Assembly (NCBI RefSeq): GCF_009805585.1
Contig: NZ_VHIN01000005.1
Span: forward strand, 248,001 to 312,000
DNA from: Glutamicibacter sp. JC586
GTDB lineage: Bacteria; Actinomycetota; Actinomycetes; Actinomycetales; Micrococcaceae
Reading direction: 5' to 3'
DNA length: 64,000 bases
In this document: in pieces, positions 1-8,197 of the stretch
How the letters are laid out: each line of letters starts with the position of its first letter
How positions within the stretch are numbered: the stretch's first letter is position 1
Made by a program: the position numbers and the translations under genes
Notes under the pieces: generated by a model
Database searches by the model: none
What the model saw: the letters and a program-made list of their open reading frames with translations, nothing else
What the model was told of the DNA's origin: nothing

Positions 1-299
1 GGCTCGCTGAGCCCGCTAAGAAATACTGCCAAGAGCGTTCCGGAGTTACCGCGCGCGGACTCCATCGAGGCACGCGCGGCAACTTCAAGAAATCCACCAA
101 TATCGTCAGTTTCCAGCTCGCTGACGGCATCTTGTCCAGCCCGAGCAGTGAGATACAAATTACTCCCGGTATCTCCGTCTGCCACGGGAAAAACGTTGAT
201 GGCATTGAGCCGATCAGAGTGATTCCCGAGACTCTTGACGCTCCGCGCAAGCCACTCATGGATTGCGTGCACGGAGGTATCGAGCTTTTGGGGGGTCAT
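1..299 (-). CDS. DAK2-domain protein (FakA-like kinase family), partial
   Basis: The minus strand reads from ATG at 299 to the window edge without a stop, giving about 99 residues of an N-terminus. The segment NAINVFPVADGDTGSNLYLT (about residues 33-52) is the Mg-ATP binding signature of the DAK2 domain found in dihydroxyacetone-kinase-like proteins and in the fatty acid kinase FakA; ARGNSGTLL near residue 83 is the second conserved motif. An AGGA lies about 4-8 bases before the ATG. In Actinobacteria this protein is commonly encoded next to recG, which would lie outside the window. The exact substrate cannot be told from this fragment; a role in phosphorylating a fatty acid or a small polyol is only a family-level expectation. 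The gene is cut by the window, not broken. Confidence 0.85.
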   Translation of the reverse strand, partial: MTPQKLDTSVHAIHEWLARSVKSLGNHSDRLNAINVFPVADGDTGSNLYLTARAGQDAVSELETDDIGGFLEVAARASMESARGNSGTLLAVFLSGLSE

Positions 300-321
300 G
301 AATTCCTAATCTAAAGGTGAA

Positions 322-1365
322 CTATCGAGACAGGTCGGTTGAGTTCACAAAGTCAGCAACTTTGTCCTCTTGGAGTGCCTTACCAAACTTATTAATGGCG
401 GCCATGTCTGGCACCACGATTGACTGACCGTCGGCCGAAGTCCCGGTGCCGCTATTTGGAAGGGTGAAGAATTCCATGTCGCTCTGGCGCACGTTGAGCA
501 TGGACGAAGCGTAGGAAGCCACCTGTTTCGAATCCAGCGAATCATCGACAGCGATGTATGGGGCAATTTGGCCTACTGCATCTGACACCTTCGCGGGGTT
601 GGTCAAAGTGTCCTTGGACATGAGCTGTCCTAGCAATGCCTTGACGAACAACTGCTGGTTCTTCACACGCTGGTAGTCGCTTTCAGGGAAGGCGTGACGT
701 TCACGTACGAAGGCCAGTGCCTGTTCCCCATTGAGAGTCTGGGTTCCCTCAGGGAATGTATTGCCCTTGAATGAAGTCGAAGTAAAAGCACGTGGGTTAT
801 TGATAGTCACACCACCAACTGCATCGGTGAGGCCTTTGAATCCTTCAAAGTCGATGGATGCAACGTGGTTAATTCGAACACCGAACAGACCTTCGAGGGT
901 TTCAACTGCCTTGGAAACACCTCCATGGGCGAAGGCCGCGTTAATCTTGGCTTCACCTACGCCAGGAATGTTCACCCAGGTATCACGCATGATGGAGGTA
1001 ACAAATACATTCTTATGATCTGACGGGATATGAACAAGCATCATCGTGTCAGAACGGCCGCCGTTGGGCAGAGTTCCAAATTCTTCATCACCGTCTGAGG
1101 CATCGCGAGTAGCGCGAGTGTCAGTACCGAGAAGGAGGATGTTGACAGCGTCCTTAGACTCGTCCTTGACCTCGGGACGGGTTTCTTCATTTGGGAAGGC
1201 ATCGGCAATCTTGCCGCTCTCAGAGTCGAAAGTTCGCCCCAAGTTCCAGAGATATCCTGCAGCTACAAGAGCCGCGATGGCGACCAGCGCTACAAGACTT
1301 AGGACAATCGCGCGGCCAGTGTGTTTTTTCTTCACTGGCTGACTCGCGTGTGCATCGAAGGACAT
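322..1365 (-). CDS. LCP (LytR-CpsA-Psr) family cell wall polymer ligase
   Basis: A 347-residue protein with a short basic cytoplasmic N-terminus, one membrane segment (about residues 18-41) and an extracellular LCP domain. Visible LCP landmarks are NILLLGTDTR, GGRSDTMMLVHI, SIMRDTWVNIPG and the FVRERHAFPESDYQRVKNQQ segment with the conserved arginines that bind the pyrophosphate of polyprenyl-linked glycans. LCP enzymes transfer secondary wall polymers (teichoic-type acids, arabinogalactan, capsule) from lipid carriers to peptidoglycan. It starts with ATG at 1365 after an AAAGGTAGCAT leader, and follows the partial DAK2 gene's start by only about 20 bases on the same strand. The presence of a sialic-type polymer locus at the other end of the window makes such a ligase useful, but no specific link is shown. 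Confidence 0.93.
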   Translation of the reverse strand: MSFDAHASQPVKKKHTGRAIVLSLVALVAIAALVAAGYLWNLGRTFDSESGKIADAFPNEETRPEVKDESKDAVNILLLGTDTRATRDASDGDEEFGTLPNGGRSDTMMLVHIPSDHKNVFVTSIMRDTWVNIPGVGEAKINAAFAHGGVSKAVETLEGLFGVRINHVASIDFEGFKGLTDAVGGVTINNPRAFTSTSFKGNTFPEGTQTLNGEQALAFVRERHAFPESDYQRVKNQQLFVKALLGQLMSKDTLTNPAKVSDAVGQIAPYIAVDDSLDSKQVASYASSMLNVRQSDMEFFTLPNSGTGTSADGQSIVVPDMAAINKFGKALQEDKVADFVNSTDLSR

Positions 1366-1431
1366 ATGCTACCTTTCACAGTTTCAACTGAATACATCTT
1401 ATCGGTCAGCGCGGAGATGTAGGCTTATGAA

Positions 1432-1953
1432 GTGTCTAAACTCAGTGTGAATTCCGAAGTGTCGCCGAAATGTTATGCAAAGACAAAGAAGTTTACTGCC
1501 ATGGCAGTCAGCGTCATAGCTCTGGCTTCGATCACTGGTTGTTCCTCGGTTGCCTCCGTTGATGCAGCGCCTGATGCTGCTAATCCTTCTTGTGCAGAAA
1601 TGATGGTAGCTCTGCCCGACGCAATTGGTGATGCAGAACGCCGGAAGACCACATCCCAAGCAACATCGGCTTGGGGCGATCCTTCGCAAGTGATTTTGCG
1701 ATGTGGCGTTGAGGTTCCAACGCCTACCTCGGATCCGTGTGTGTCTGTCAATGATGTTGACTGGGTAGCGCACGAAGACGAAAAAACTAAAATTTGGACG
1801 TTAACGACTTACGGTCGCACTCCCGCCACGGAAGTTGTGCTTGACCCGAATGTTATTCCTTCCAGCACCGTTTTGGCTTCCTTGTCCGATGCAGCCGCAA
1901 AGATCCCAGCGCAAAAGGCATGTGTCAGCGTGGAGAAGTCCGAAGAGCTGTAG
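1432..1953 (+). CDS. DUF3515 family lipoprotein
   Basis: A 173-residue secreted protein with a lipobox (LASITGC, cysteine near residue 37) after a hydrophobic stretch, so it should be lipid-anchored on the outer face of the membrane. The body matches the DUF3515 pattern: a conserved Cys after PSC, the ALPDAIGDAERRKT segment, WGDPSQVILRCGV, and a DPCVSVNDVDW motif, with several cysteines likely in disulphides. Its function is unknown. The GTG at 1432 gives a long 31-residue n-region; an internal ATG at 1501 or the GTGs at 1447 and 1459 could also start it, so the N-terminus is uncertain. It is transcribed divergently from the LCP gene, and an insertion sequence begins 37 bases after its stop. 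Confidence 0.8.
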   Translation: MSKLSVNSEVSPKCYAKTKKFTAMAVSVIALASITGCSSVASVDAAPDAANPSCAEMMVALPDAIGDAERRKTTSQATSAWGDPSQVILRCGVEVPTPTSDPCVSVNDVDWVAHEDEKTKIWTLTTYGRTPATEVVLDPNVIPSSTVLASLSDAAAKIPAQKACVSVEKSEEL

Positions 1954-1990
1954 AAAGACTGATGGTAACTAAAGAGGCGAGGATACGAAA

Positions 1991-2015
1991 TGAACTAGGT
2001 CCCGAAAGTTGGACT
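1991..2015 (+). repeat. IS3 element left terminal inverted repeat
   Basis: Begins TGAACTAGGTCCCGAAAG and ends TTGGACT. The last 15 bases and the first 6 are identical to the reverse complement of 3401-3425; only the four-base block at positions 7-10 differs. Confidence 0.9.
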
Positions 2016-2034
2016 AGCTAAATAATAGACCGAC

Positions 2035-2784
2035 TCAGGCTGCAAGGGTATGACACCGATATTCCGTCGGTGTCATGCCCTTCAGTCGTTCCTGACGACG
2101 ATGCCTGTTGTACCAATCGATATACGCCTCAATTTCCACCTTGAGCTCCGCAAAATCTGCGAAATGCTCTCCATGAAACATCTCTGACTTGAGATGACCA
2201 AAGAAATTCTCCATGACCGAGTTGTCGAAGCAATTGCCTTTACGAGACATAGACTGCACCGCGCCATGCTCCTCCAACAATCGTTTCCATGATTGATGCT
2301 GATACTGGAAACCTTGATCCGTATGCACCAACAGCTTCTTGTTGAAGTCCCGGGATCCTAAAGCCAGCGTCAAGCTTTCGTTGGTGAATGCCGTGGTTGG
2401 TGACGAGGCGATCGTGTAGCTCAGGATGCTGTGGTCAAACAGATCCATGATGGGTGACAAATACAGTTTTCTCTGATCAACCCGAAACTCAGTCACATCA
2501 CTGACGTAAACAGTGTCCGGGGTATCCACGTCAAACTTTCGTTGTAGCAGGTTTTCAGCGATCTTGCTCTGCTCACCCTGATACGAGTTGTAACGTCGCT
2601 TCGGGCGCGCTTTGGATTGGAATCCGAGGATCCGCATGAGCTTGCGGACCAGCTTCTTACCGACTTTCCAGCCTTCAGCGCGAAGGTCCATGTGGACTCT
2701 TCGGTACCCGTAGCGTCGTTTGCTGTTCTCAAAGGACGTGGTGATGGCTGTTTTGAGTTCCGAATGCGGATCCGTCTGGTCCAT
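2035..2784 (-). CDS. IS3-family transposase OrfB (DDE integrase core)
   Basis: The coordinates give the 249 residues from the first ATG, but the frame stays open upstream to at least 2930, overlapping the end of orfA in the -1 frame, so the functional product is probably an OrfAB fusion made by -1 frameshifting. The HTH_21-like segment (FENSKRRYGYRRVHMDL) is followed by the rve integrase core. The catalytic triad can be seen as D in YVSDVTEF, D in LLVHTDQGFQY and E in MENFFGHLKSEMF. It cuts and joins the IS ends. A run of five A (complement of 2919-2923) within the orfA/orfB overlap is the likeliest slip site. Confidence 0.92.
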   Translation of the reverse strand: MDQTDPHSELKTAITTSFENSKRRYGYRRVHMDLRAEGWKVGKKLVRKLMRILGFQSKARPKRRYNSYQGEQSKIAENLLQRKFDVDTPDTVYVSDVTEFRVDQRKLYLSPIMDLFDHSILSYTIASSPTTAFTNESLTLALGSRDFNKKLLVHTDQGFQYQHQSWKRLLEEHGAVQSMSRKGNCFDNSVMENFFGHLKSEMFHGEHFADFAELKVEIEAYIDWYNRHRRQERLKGMTPTEYRCHTLAA

Positions 2785-2885
2785 CAGTTTCAGGTGGTAG
2801 TAATAGGTTGATCTGGCCAGGCCTGCTGCGGCTAGCAGGTCTGTGAGGTCGTGCTCTGACTTGAGAGTGAGAATCGCCTTGGTTT

Positions 2886-3368
2886 TTACCGATGCCCTTG
2901 ATCCCTCAAGTCTCGGAGTTTTTCCAGATAAGCCACCTTGGCTAACAATCGTTTGTTTTCCAGGCGGAGTTTTTCTTCTTCGCTCAACGGCGGCTTCGAT
3001 GCTGAGCCTTTGGGGCGTCCCTTAGGCTTGGGCATCAGCGCTTCGTCGCCGCCCTTTCGCCATGCCAGTCCCCAATTCTTGACAAGATTTGCGGAGCTGA
3101 GATTGAACTCTGCGGCGAGTTCCATGGCAGTTTCACCGGCACGATAGCGGTCAACGACTTCCTTCTTGGTCTCATAGGAATACTGCGTTTTTGTTGGTTT
3201 CTCCATGAGGCATAGCTTGCCATGTAGCTTCCACCGCTCATAGAGTCGCTCGGCAGCCTTAGCGCCCACTTTGATCTTTGAAGCCGCAGACATACGCCCA
3301 TATCCTTGCTCGAAGAGGTCGACAAGTTGCTCGCGTTGGTACTCGGATAGTGTGCTTTGTGCGTACAT
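2886..3368 (-). CDS. IS3-family OrfA (helix-turn-helix DNA-binding subunit)
   Basis: A 160-residue protein from ATG at 3368 with GGGAG eight bases upstream; a TTG at 3383 would add five residues but lacks a better site. Two helix-turn-helix segments are visible (about residues 9-50 and 66-105, the second with AMELAAEFNLSSANLVKNW), then a basic linker PKPKGRPKGSASK and a C-terminal leucine-rich coiled coil (LSEEEKLRLENKRLLAKVAYLEKL) that mediates multimerisation in this family. It recognises the terminal repeats. It ends at TAA inside the orfB frame. The two-HTH design suggests the IS150 group. Confidence 0.88.
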   Translation of the reverse strand: MYAQSTLSEYQREQLVDLFEQGYGRMSAASKIKVGAKAAERLYERWKLHGKLCLMEKPTKTQYSYETKKEVVDRYRAGETAMELAAEFNLSSANLVKNWGLAWRKGGDEALMPKPKGRPKGSASKPPLSEEEKLRLENKRLLAKVAYLEKLRDLRDQGHR

Positions 3369-3400
3369 GAAACTGCTCCCCAAAAGTTGTTGACTTTTTC

Positions 3401-3425
3401 AGTCCAACTTTCGGGGAGCAGTTCA
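3401..3425 (-). repeat. IS3 element right terminal inverted repeat
   Basis: On the minus strand it begins TGAACTGCTCCCCGAAAG and ends TTGGACT, mirroring 1991-2015. It lies upstream of orfA, so the orfA promoter must lie in or beside this end. Confidence 0.9.
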
Positions 3426-3463
3426 AAAATCGGTACCCGCCTGTCAGTAGGCCAGCTGTGGGC

Positions 3464-3895
3464 TTACTTATCGGTCTTGACGACCAGTACGTCACATGGT
3501 GCCGAGTGAGCCACCGAGGAAGCTACGGAACCGAGCACGCGACCCAGGCCCTTCATGCCTACGTTACCTACAACGATCATCGAAGCCTTGCGGTCTTCCG
3601 CGTCGGAGATCAGCACGTCGCCTGGCTTGCCGTGACCGGCAGCGGCGGAGATCTTCACGCCTGGAACAGCGTTCTTCACGTCGTTAGCTACGCGCTGCGC
3701 GAGCTTGCGTGCCTGCTCTGCGTCGTCCAGGATCCAGGTATCGGAACCGATGGAAACAACTTCGGTGTTATCCGATGCGTGAGCGGTGATGACCACCAGT
3801 TCAGCGTCGATCTTCAGTGCCAGTTCAGCAGCACGACGTGCTGCGCGCTGTGCGGTTTCCGAACCGTCGACACCTACGATGATGGTTTCTGACAT
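3464..3895 (-). CDS. Universal stress protein UspA family
   Basis: A 143-residue single-domain Usp protein starting at ATG 3895 behind a strong AAGGAGC site. The N-terminal IIVGVDGSETAQRA strand-loop and the C-terminal G-2x-G-9x-G-type loop (VVGNVGMKGLGRVLGSVASSVAHSAPCDVLVV) are the ATP-binding hallmarks of the ATP-binding Usp class. These cytoplasmic proteins accumulate under stress and energy limitation. Its natural 3' flank has been changed by the IS element, which starts only 38 bases past the stop; any former terminator shared with the DUF3515 gene may have been separated from it. Confidence 0.93.
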   Translation of the reverse strand: MSETIIVGVDGSETAQRAARRAAELALKIDAELVVITAHASDNTEVVSIGSDTWILDDAEQARKLAQRVANDVKNAVPGVKISAAAGHGKPGDVLISDAEDRKASMIVVGNVGMKGLGRVLGSVASSVAHSAPCDVLVVKTDK

Positions 3896-3944
3896 ATTGT
3901 GCTCCTTATGTTGTGAGTGATGCTATTAAGTGATTGATAACACT

Positions 3945-4652
3945 TTAAGGCCTTGAGGCCACTTTATCCTGCAAAAAGCCGACGGCGCGTTCCCAAGCGA
4001 TAACTGCCTGCTCAGGGTCGTAATTTCCGGCGGTATTTTCGTCATTATGGAAGGCGTGGCCGGCGTCGTAGAAGTAGTACTTCACGTTCGCGCCGGATTG
4101 CTGACGGATTTGCTCTTCCTGAGCACGAGCCTGCTCAGGTGGATACATCTGGTCAAAGTTTGCGTAGTGACCCTGAACATCGGCGCGGATTCCAGAGAAA
4201 TCATTTGGCACACCCTGTCCGACTCCGTAGAACGGAACCGCGGCGGCGATTTTTTCTCCCTGCTGGGCAGCCAGCTGCAGAGCAAAGCCGCCACCCATGC
4301 AGAACCCGATCACGCCGAGCTTCTGGCTGGTCACATGTTCGTTAGATAGCAGGTAGTCCACAGCTCCCGAGAGTAGCTGCGCACCCTTTTCTTCGGGGAG
4401 TTCGGACATCATTTGCCCGGCTTCTTCCCCGTCGTGGGTGATGGATCCGCCATATAGGTCCGGTGCCAAAGCGACAAAGCCGAGGGCCGCTAGTCGGTCT
4501 GCCACGTCACGAATGTGGTCGGTCAGTCCCCACCATTCCTGAATGACAATGACCCCTGGACCTTTGCCCGATTCGGGGACCGCGAGGTAACCGTGTGCTT
4601 GCGCACCCGAGGATGGGAACGTCACGTTCTGGTGTGGTGTTTTTCCTGCCAT
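3945..4652 (-). CDS. Dienelactone hydrolase family protein
   Basis: A 235-residue alpha/beta hydrolase. The dienelactone hydrolase nucleophile elbow is seen as GFCMGG (Cys near residue 118), with the acid near the FDQMYPP segment and the His in DAGHAFHND near residue 200; QEWWGLTDHIRDVADRLA is the typical family N-terminal motif. Such enzymes open lactone rings in chloroaromatic degradation, but most family members of this kind have unknown substrates, and no aromatic-degradation genes lie nearby, so a general esterase-type role is as likely. Start ATG at 4652 has GGAGG about seven bases upstream. Confidence 0.92.
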   Translation of the reverse strand: MAGKTPHQNVTFPSSGAQAHGYLAVPESGKGPGVIVIQEWWGLTDHIRDVADRLAALGFVALAPDLYGGSITHDGEEAGQMMSELPEEKGAQLLSGAVDYLLSNEHVTSQKLGVIGFCMGGGFALQLAAQQGEKIAAAVPFYGVGQGVPNDFSGIRADVQGHYANFDQMYPPEQARAQEEQIRQQSGANVKYYFYDAGHAFHNDENTAGNYDPEQAVIAWERAVGFLQDKVASRP

Positions 4653-4739
4653 TACGCCTCCTGATCTTCGTGTGACACCAGTTTATGCAGGTCTGAGCCT
4701 AATTGGCATTGATCTGCCCCACATTGATCAGAAGTTCTT

Positions 4740-5711
4740 CTACTTTCCCGGTGTGACCTCGCCGATGCGCTCCAATGCGTCGGTGACCAAATTCCAGAAT
4801 CCGTCGTGGTCTAGGTCCACAGCTACCGAAGTATTGCAGTTTTCATCGGCAGGGGCACGGAAGTCGGTGACGGTCATGCCCAGGGTCAGATCTCCGCGCA
4901 GTTCCACGTTAACCGGCGCTTTGACGGTGCGGACAATCTGCGGGTCAATCACGTAGGCGACAGCGCAAGGGTCATGCACCGGTGGAGCGTCGAAGCCTTG
5001 GTGATCGCGGTAGGCCTGAGCAAAGAAGTCCATCAGTTCACGTACGAACTTCGCCGGGCCGGTACCAATGTTTTCGATGCGCTGCACTACCTCGGCAGTT
5101 GCCAGTGCCTGATGGGTCAGATCCAACCCGACCATAACTACCGGCCACTTCTCGTTAAAGACAATGTGGGCAGCTTCGGGGTCCACCTTGATGTTAAATT
5201 CTGCGACAGCACTCCAATTACCGGTGTGATAGCCACCGCCCATAAGCACCACCTCGCGAACGCGCTGAACAATGCGTGGTTCCTTGCGCACGGCTAGGGC
5301 AATGTTGGTTAGCGCGCCGGTAGGCACCAGGGTGATTTCACCGGGCTCGTGGCTCATGACCAGATCGATGATGACATCCACGCCGTGACGCGGATCGAGT
5401 TCGATGGTGGATTCTGGCTGCGCTGGCCCATCCATGCCCGAATCACCGTGCACATCGGCTGCGGTTTCCACCTCGCGCACTAGCGGACGGGCGCACCCGG
5501 CGGCAAAAGGGATGCCGGTGATGCCCGCGATGGTTCCCACGGCCAGTGCGTTGGCGGTGACCTTATCAAGGGTCTGGTTTCCGGCCACCGTGGTCACTGC
5601 CAACAGGTCAATGGCTTCGCTGCCGTGGGCCAGAATCATCGCTACCGCGTCATCATGTCCCGGGTCGCAGTCCAGAATGATTTTTCGGGGCGTAACGCTA
5701 TCCTGGGCCAT
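4740..5711 (-). CDS. Inosine-uridine-preferring nucleoside hydrolase family
   Basis: A 323-residue protein from ATG 5711 (GAGGA about 9 bases upstream); the longer frame to 5795 adds non-homologous residues. The family's Ca-binding and catalytic cluster CDPGHDDAVAMILA opens the protein, ALTNIALAV and VLMGGGYHTGNWSAVAEFNI are the second and third active-site motifs, and the histidine in PPVHDPCAVAYV is the substrate-contacting segment. It cleaves the N-glycosidic bond of ribonucleosides, salvaging bases and ribose. It is divergent from a LacI-type regulator with a 176-base gap carrying a palindrome, so nucleoside- or ribose-responsive repression is a reasonable inference. Confidence 0.93.
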   Translation of the reverse strand: MAQDSVTPRKIILDCDPGHDDAVAMILAHGSEAIDLLAVTTVAGNQTLDKVTANALAVGTIAGITGIPFAAGCARPLVREVETAADVHGDSGMDGPAQPESTIELDPRHGVDVIIDLVMSHEPGEITLVPTGALTNIALAVRKEPRIVQRVREVVLMGGGYHTGNWSAVAEFNIKVDPEAAHIVFNEKWPVVMVGLDLTHQALATAEVVQRIENIGTGPAKFVRELMDFFAQAYRDHQGFDAPPVHDPCAVAYVIDPQIVRTVKAPVNVELRGDLTLGMTVTDFRAPADENCNTSVAVDLDHDGFWNLVTDALERIGEVTPGK

Positions 5712-5833
5712 GGTGTCATCCTCATATCTATCGGCAGTGAGCCAGTTACTGTGTGTGGTGCGGGAATGATTGATGTCGGTTCTTAAGCTATGCAAGAGCC
5801 GTCTGGCTAATTCTTTCGTGTTGACTCTTGAAC

Positions 5834-5847
5834 GTCAAGCGCTTAAC
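5834..5847 (+). promoter_or_regulatory. Candidate LacI-family operator
   Basis: A perfect AAGCGCTT palindrome (5837-5844), with a central CG as in many LacI/PurR-type operators, flanked by GTC and AAC. It overlaps the divergent region between the nucleoside hydrolase and lacI-type gene and is next to a TTGACT that could be a -35 hexamer. A second short inverted repeat, CTTGA-ACG-TCAAG, abuts it on the left. Assignment is by context only. Confidence 0.45.
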
Positions 5848-5887
5848 TGTAGAACTCTCTGGGGAACGCAACGACTACGATAGATCC

Positions 5888-6937
5888 ATGACCTATGGCG
5901 AAAAGACCGGCAGCTCCCGCGAACCCCGACGAGTTACCGCGGCGATGGTGGCAGCGCACGCTGGGGTTTCCACCGCGACGGTCTCCCTGGTCGCCAACGG
6001 AAAATCCGCCGGACGCGTCTCAGCAACCAACGAACAGCGCGTGCTCGAATCCATCCGAGAGCTCGGTTACTTTGTCGACAGCATCGGCAGCTCGCTGGCC
6101 AAAGGTGTCAGCTCGCTGATCATCATGGTGGCCCCGGATATTTCCAACCCGTTCTTTGCCAAGGTGATCGCCGGCGTTCGTTCGGTGCTCGCCAATGACT
6201 ACCAGCTGATGCTCTCGGTAACGGACGCAGGAGTCTCCCCTAGCGCCAGCGAAACCCGAAAGATTATGGGTCTGCGCCCCGCGGGGCTACTGGTTCACGC
6301 GCCGAGCCAAGAATTCCTCGACGAGATTTCTGGAAACCTGCCCATGGTGGCTCTCGACGCCCCGGGAATCAGCGAGAAGTTCCCTGCGGTCAACATGGAT
6401 GTTGCCCAAGGCGCCCGAGATGTTGTGGCGCATTTTGCCGCTCTGGGACACCGCAAGGCCGCTTATCTAGATGCCAGTACCGGCACCGACACCCTCGCGG
6501 TGCGCCGCGAAGCGTTTTTGGCCGCAGCAAAAGAGTACGGCATCGAAGTGTTACCGACCTCGGTCGCTAGCTCGACGATTGATGTCACCGCAGCTTCTGA
6601 AACTTTCAGTGAGCACTGGAAATCCTGGACGCAGGCCGGCGTCACTGCGCTGGGTTGCGCCACCGACAATCACGCTTTTGGTGTCCTGCACGCCGCCCGA
6701 CAGCTGGGGATCCGCATACCGCAGCAACTTGCGGTTGCCGGTTTTGATGATCTTCCGTACTCGGCGACTTCCAATCCGGCGATCACTTCCGTTCAACTCA
6801 ACGCGCAGGAAGGCGGTCGACTGGCCGCGTTGAAGTTGCTCGAGCTAATCCAGGGTGAAAACCTTAAATCGCTGCAAAGCATGCTTCCAAGTTCCCTGAT
6901 CGTGCGCGGGTCAACTCAGTTGGCAGACCAAGACTAG
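5888..6937 (+). CDS. LacI-family transcriptional regulator
   Basis: A 349-residue protein from ATG 5888; a TTG at 5828 would add 20 residues that do not look conserved. The N-terminal helix-turn-helix reads VTAAMVAAHAGVSTATVSLVANGK, followed by the hinge helix region and a periplasmic-binding-protein-like sensor domain (MVAPDISNPFFAKVIAGVRSV ... VAGFDDLPYSATSNPAITSV). It should bind DNA as a dimer and respond to a sugar or nucleoside. It is divergent from the nucleoside hydrolase, which is its most probable target, and may autoregulate through the palindrome at 5837-5844. The effector is not known. Confidence 0.92.
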   Translation: MTYGEKTGSSREPRRVTAAMVAAHAGVSTATVSLVANGKSAGRVSATNEQRVLESIRELGYFVDSIGSSLAKGVSSLIIMVAPDISNPFFAKVIAGVRSVLANDYQLMLSVTDAGVSPSASETRKIMGLRPAGLLVHAPSQEFLDEISGNLPMVALDAPGISEKFPAVNMDVAQGARDVVAHFAALGHRKAAYLDASTGTDTLAVRREAFLAAAKEYGIEVLPTSVASSTIDVTAASETFSEHWKSWTQAGVTALGCATDNHAFGVLHAARQLGIRIPQQLAVAGFDDLPYSATSNPAITSVQLNAQEGGRLAALKLLELIQGENLKSLQSMLPSSLIVRGSTQLADQD

Positions 6938-6949
6938 GCCAACCACTTA

Positions 6950-7486
6950 CTACTCGATGAGCTTGCCACTTTTGGCCAGTTCCGGTGTGGTGCACGACGA
7001 GAGATCAAAACAGCATGGTCGACGCTTACCGTCCCGCAATTTAGAAATACTCACCTCGACTCGTCGCTGACGAGTATCCAAATTCTTGGTGGAACCTACC
7101 CAACGGACCCACTCCCAGCGAGCCATGGGAGTCAGGCTAGTCCAAGTCGAGTCCAAATCGCTGGCCTGATCCAGGGCTTGTGCCAGATCATCTGGCACCG
7201 AAGTTTCAGGCCACTGAGCGCTTGGTTGCATCGCTAGGGTGATGATTGCGCCTTGCTCAGCGTTAATCTCCGGCGCTTGTTCAGCCTCCAGGTCGATCCA
7301 ATGACCGCGTCGGCCATCGGGGTCGATCACAATGGTGTGGCCTTCGAAGTCTCCGAGTAGATCCACCGCAACCTGACCACGACTGGAGAGAAAATCGCTC
7401 GACTCTTGGTCCAGACGCAGGATTCGATGCTCATTAATGAAGTCAATTCTTCCCTGCACTTCAAATGGTTCTTTAGACGCCGCCAT
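6950..7486 (-). CDS. YdeI/OmpD-associated family protein with DUF1905-like N-terminus
   Basis: A 178-residue cytoplasmic protein. The N-terminal 90 residues resemble the DUF1905 beta-barrel; the C-terminal part (VPDDLAQALDQASDLDSTWTS, ARWEWVRWVGSTKNLDTRQRR) fits the YdeI/OmpD-associated (bacteriocin-protection) family, which has a helical domain with the pattern W-x-W-V-x-x-A/G-K/T. The biochemical role of this family is poorly defined. It converges on the lacI-type gene with 12 bases between stops. A Cys-Cys pair in the RRPCCFDLSSC stretch is a possible metal or redox site but is not a known family feature. Confidence 0.8.
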   Translation of the reverse strand: MAASKEPFEVQGRIDFINEHRILRLDQESSDFLSSRGQVAVDLLGDFEGHTIVIDPDGRRGHWIDLEAEQAPEINAEQGAIITLAMQPSAQWPETSVPDDLAQALDQASDLDSTWTSLTPMARWEWVRWVGSTKNLDTRQRRVEVSISKLRDGKRRPCCFDLSSCTTPELAKSGKLIE

Positions 7487-7832
7487 AATGTCCTGCCTTT
7501 CGAATTCTCAGAGGAAGTCTAGTGCAGACGGGTAAAGAGGTCACGTCTCGAAGTTTGAATTCAACACGCCCTGACGGTACCGCCGCCACGATGATTAATC
7601 TTGTGCACCTGTGTGAATTCAGACGGTAGCTACGATTGGCACGTACCGCTTGGCATGTGATCCGCGTGCCGCGTCGCTTAAGTACGTTGAGACTTCATGT
7701 TGCCCAGTCGAAGATCGCCGAAAGTACAAGAGTCCACGAAGCTGGACCGCAACCAAACAAGCCACTCTGGGTGAAAACGAAAATAACCTCTGACATGAAC
7801 TTTCATTCATTATCAGAGGTTATTTCCATTTG
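7487..7832. other. Intergenic stretch without recognisable gene
   Basis: 346 bases between the YdeI-type gene and tRNA-Leu. Apart from the tRNA-Leu terminator at 7781-7825 and the presumed promoter of the YdeI-type gene close to 7487, I see no coding potential or conserved RNA. Confidence 0.6.
7781..7825 (-). terminator. Rho-independent terminator of tRNA-Leu
   Basis: Perfect 13-bp inverted repeat AAATAACCTCTGA / TCAGAGGTTATTT with a 19-base loop. On the minus strand, directly downstream of tRNA-Leu, it is followed by TCGTTTTC. Confidence 0.85.
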
Positions 7833-7916
<84 letters not shown>

Positions 7917-8197
7917 ATATGTAATTTTTGTTGCCACGTGCTTTTGCAACAAGAAATAGCTTACACACACATTTTCGGTTCACCTAATCGAAGCCCATTC
8001 CTGTGGCCAGAGACACAGAGTCCACCCTCTGACTACTGCGTCATTAAGCAGGGCATACTCCTATCACTCACGTATTTTTCGGCATTTCCACAGCTGAAAA
8101 CAGTAAGATCGATTATGAAGTTCTGTGTTCACTGCTTTTTGCCTTGAATGCGAGACACTTAGATAAGCAATGGACCATCAAGGAAGGAGCACGAATA

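Larger units (their letters stand above)
1991..3425 (-). mobile_element. Complete IS3-family insertion sequence
   Basis: A 1435-bp element with terminal inverted repeats of 25 bp at 1991-2015 and 3401-3425; 21 of 25 positions agree (outer TGAACT, four mismatched bases, then CCCGAAAGTTGGACT). It is flanked by AAA on both sides (1988-1990 and 3426-3428), a 3-bp target duplication normal for IS3 elements. It carries orfA and orfB in the usual -1 relation. It sits between the convergent DUF3515 and uspA genes, so it breaks no reading frame. The organisation resembles the IS150 group (two-HTH OrfA). Both ends and both ORFs look intact, so it could be active. Confidence 0.92.

Noticed and set aside
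1399-1773. 124-codon minus-strand frame opposite the DUF3515 gene
   Set aside because: Cys/Arg/Ser-rich product without homology, lying fully over a lipoprotein gene with a clear lipobox.
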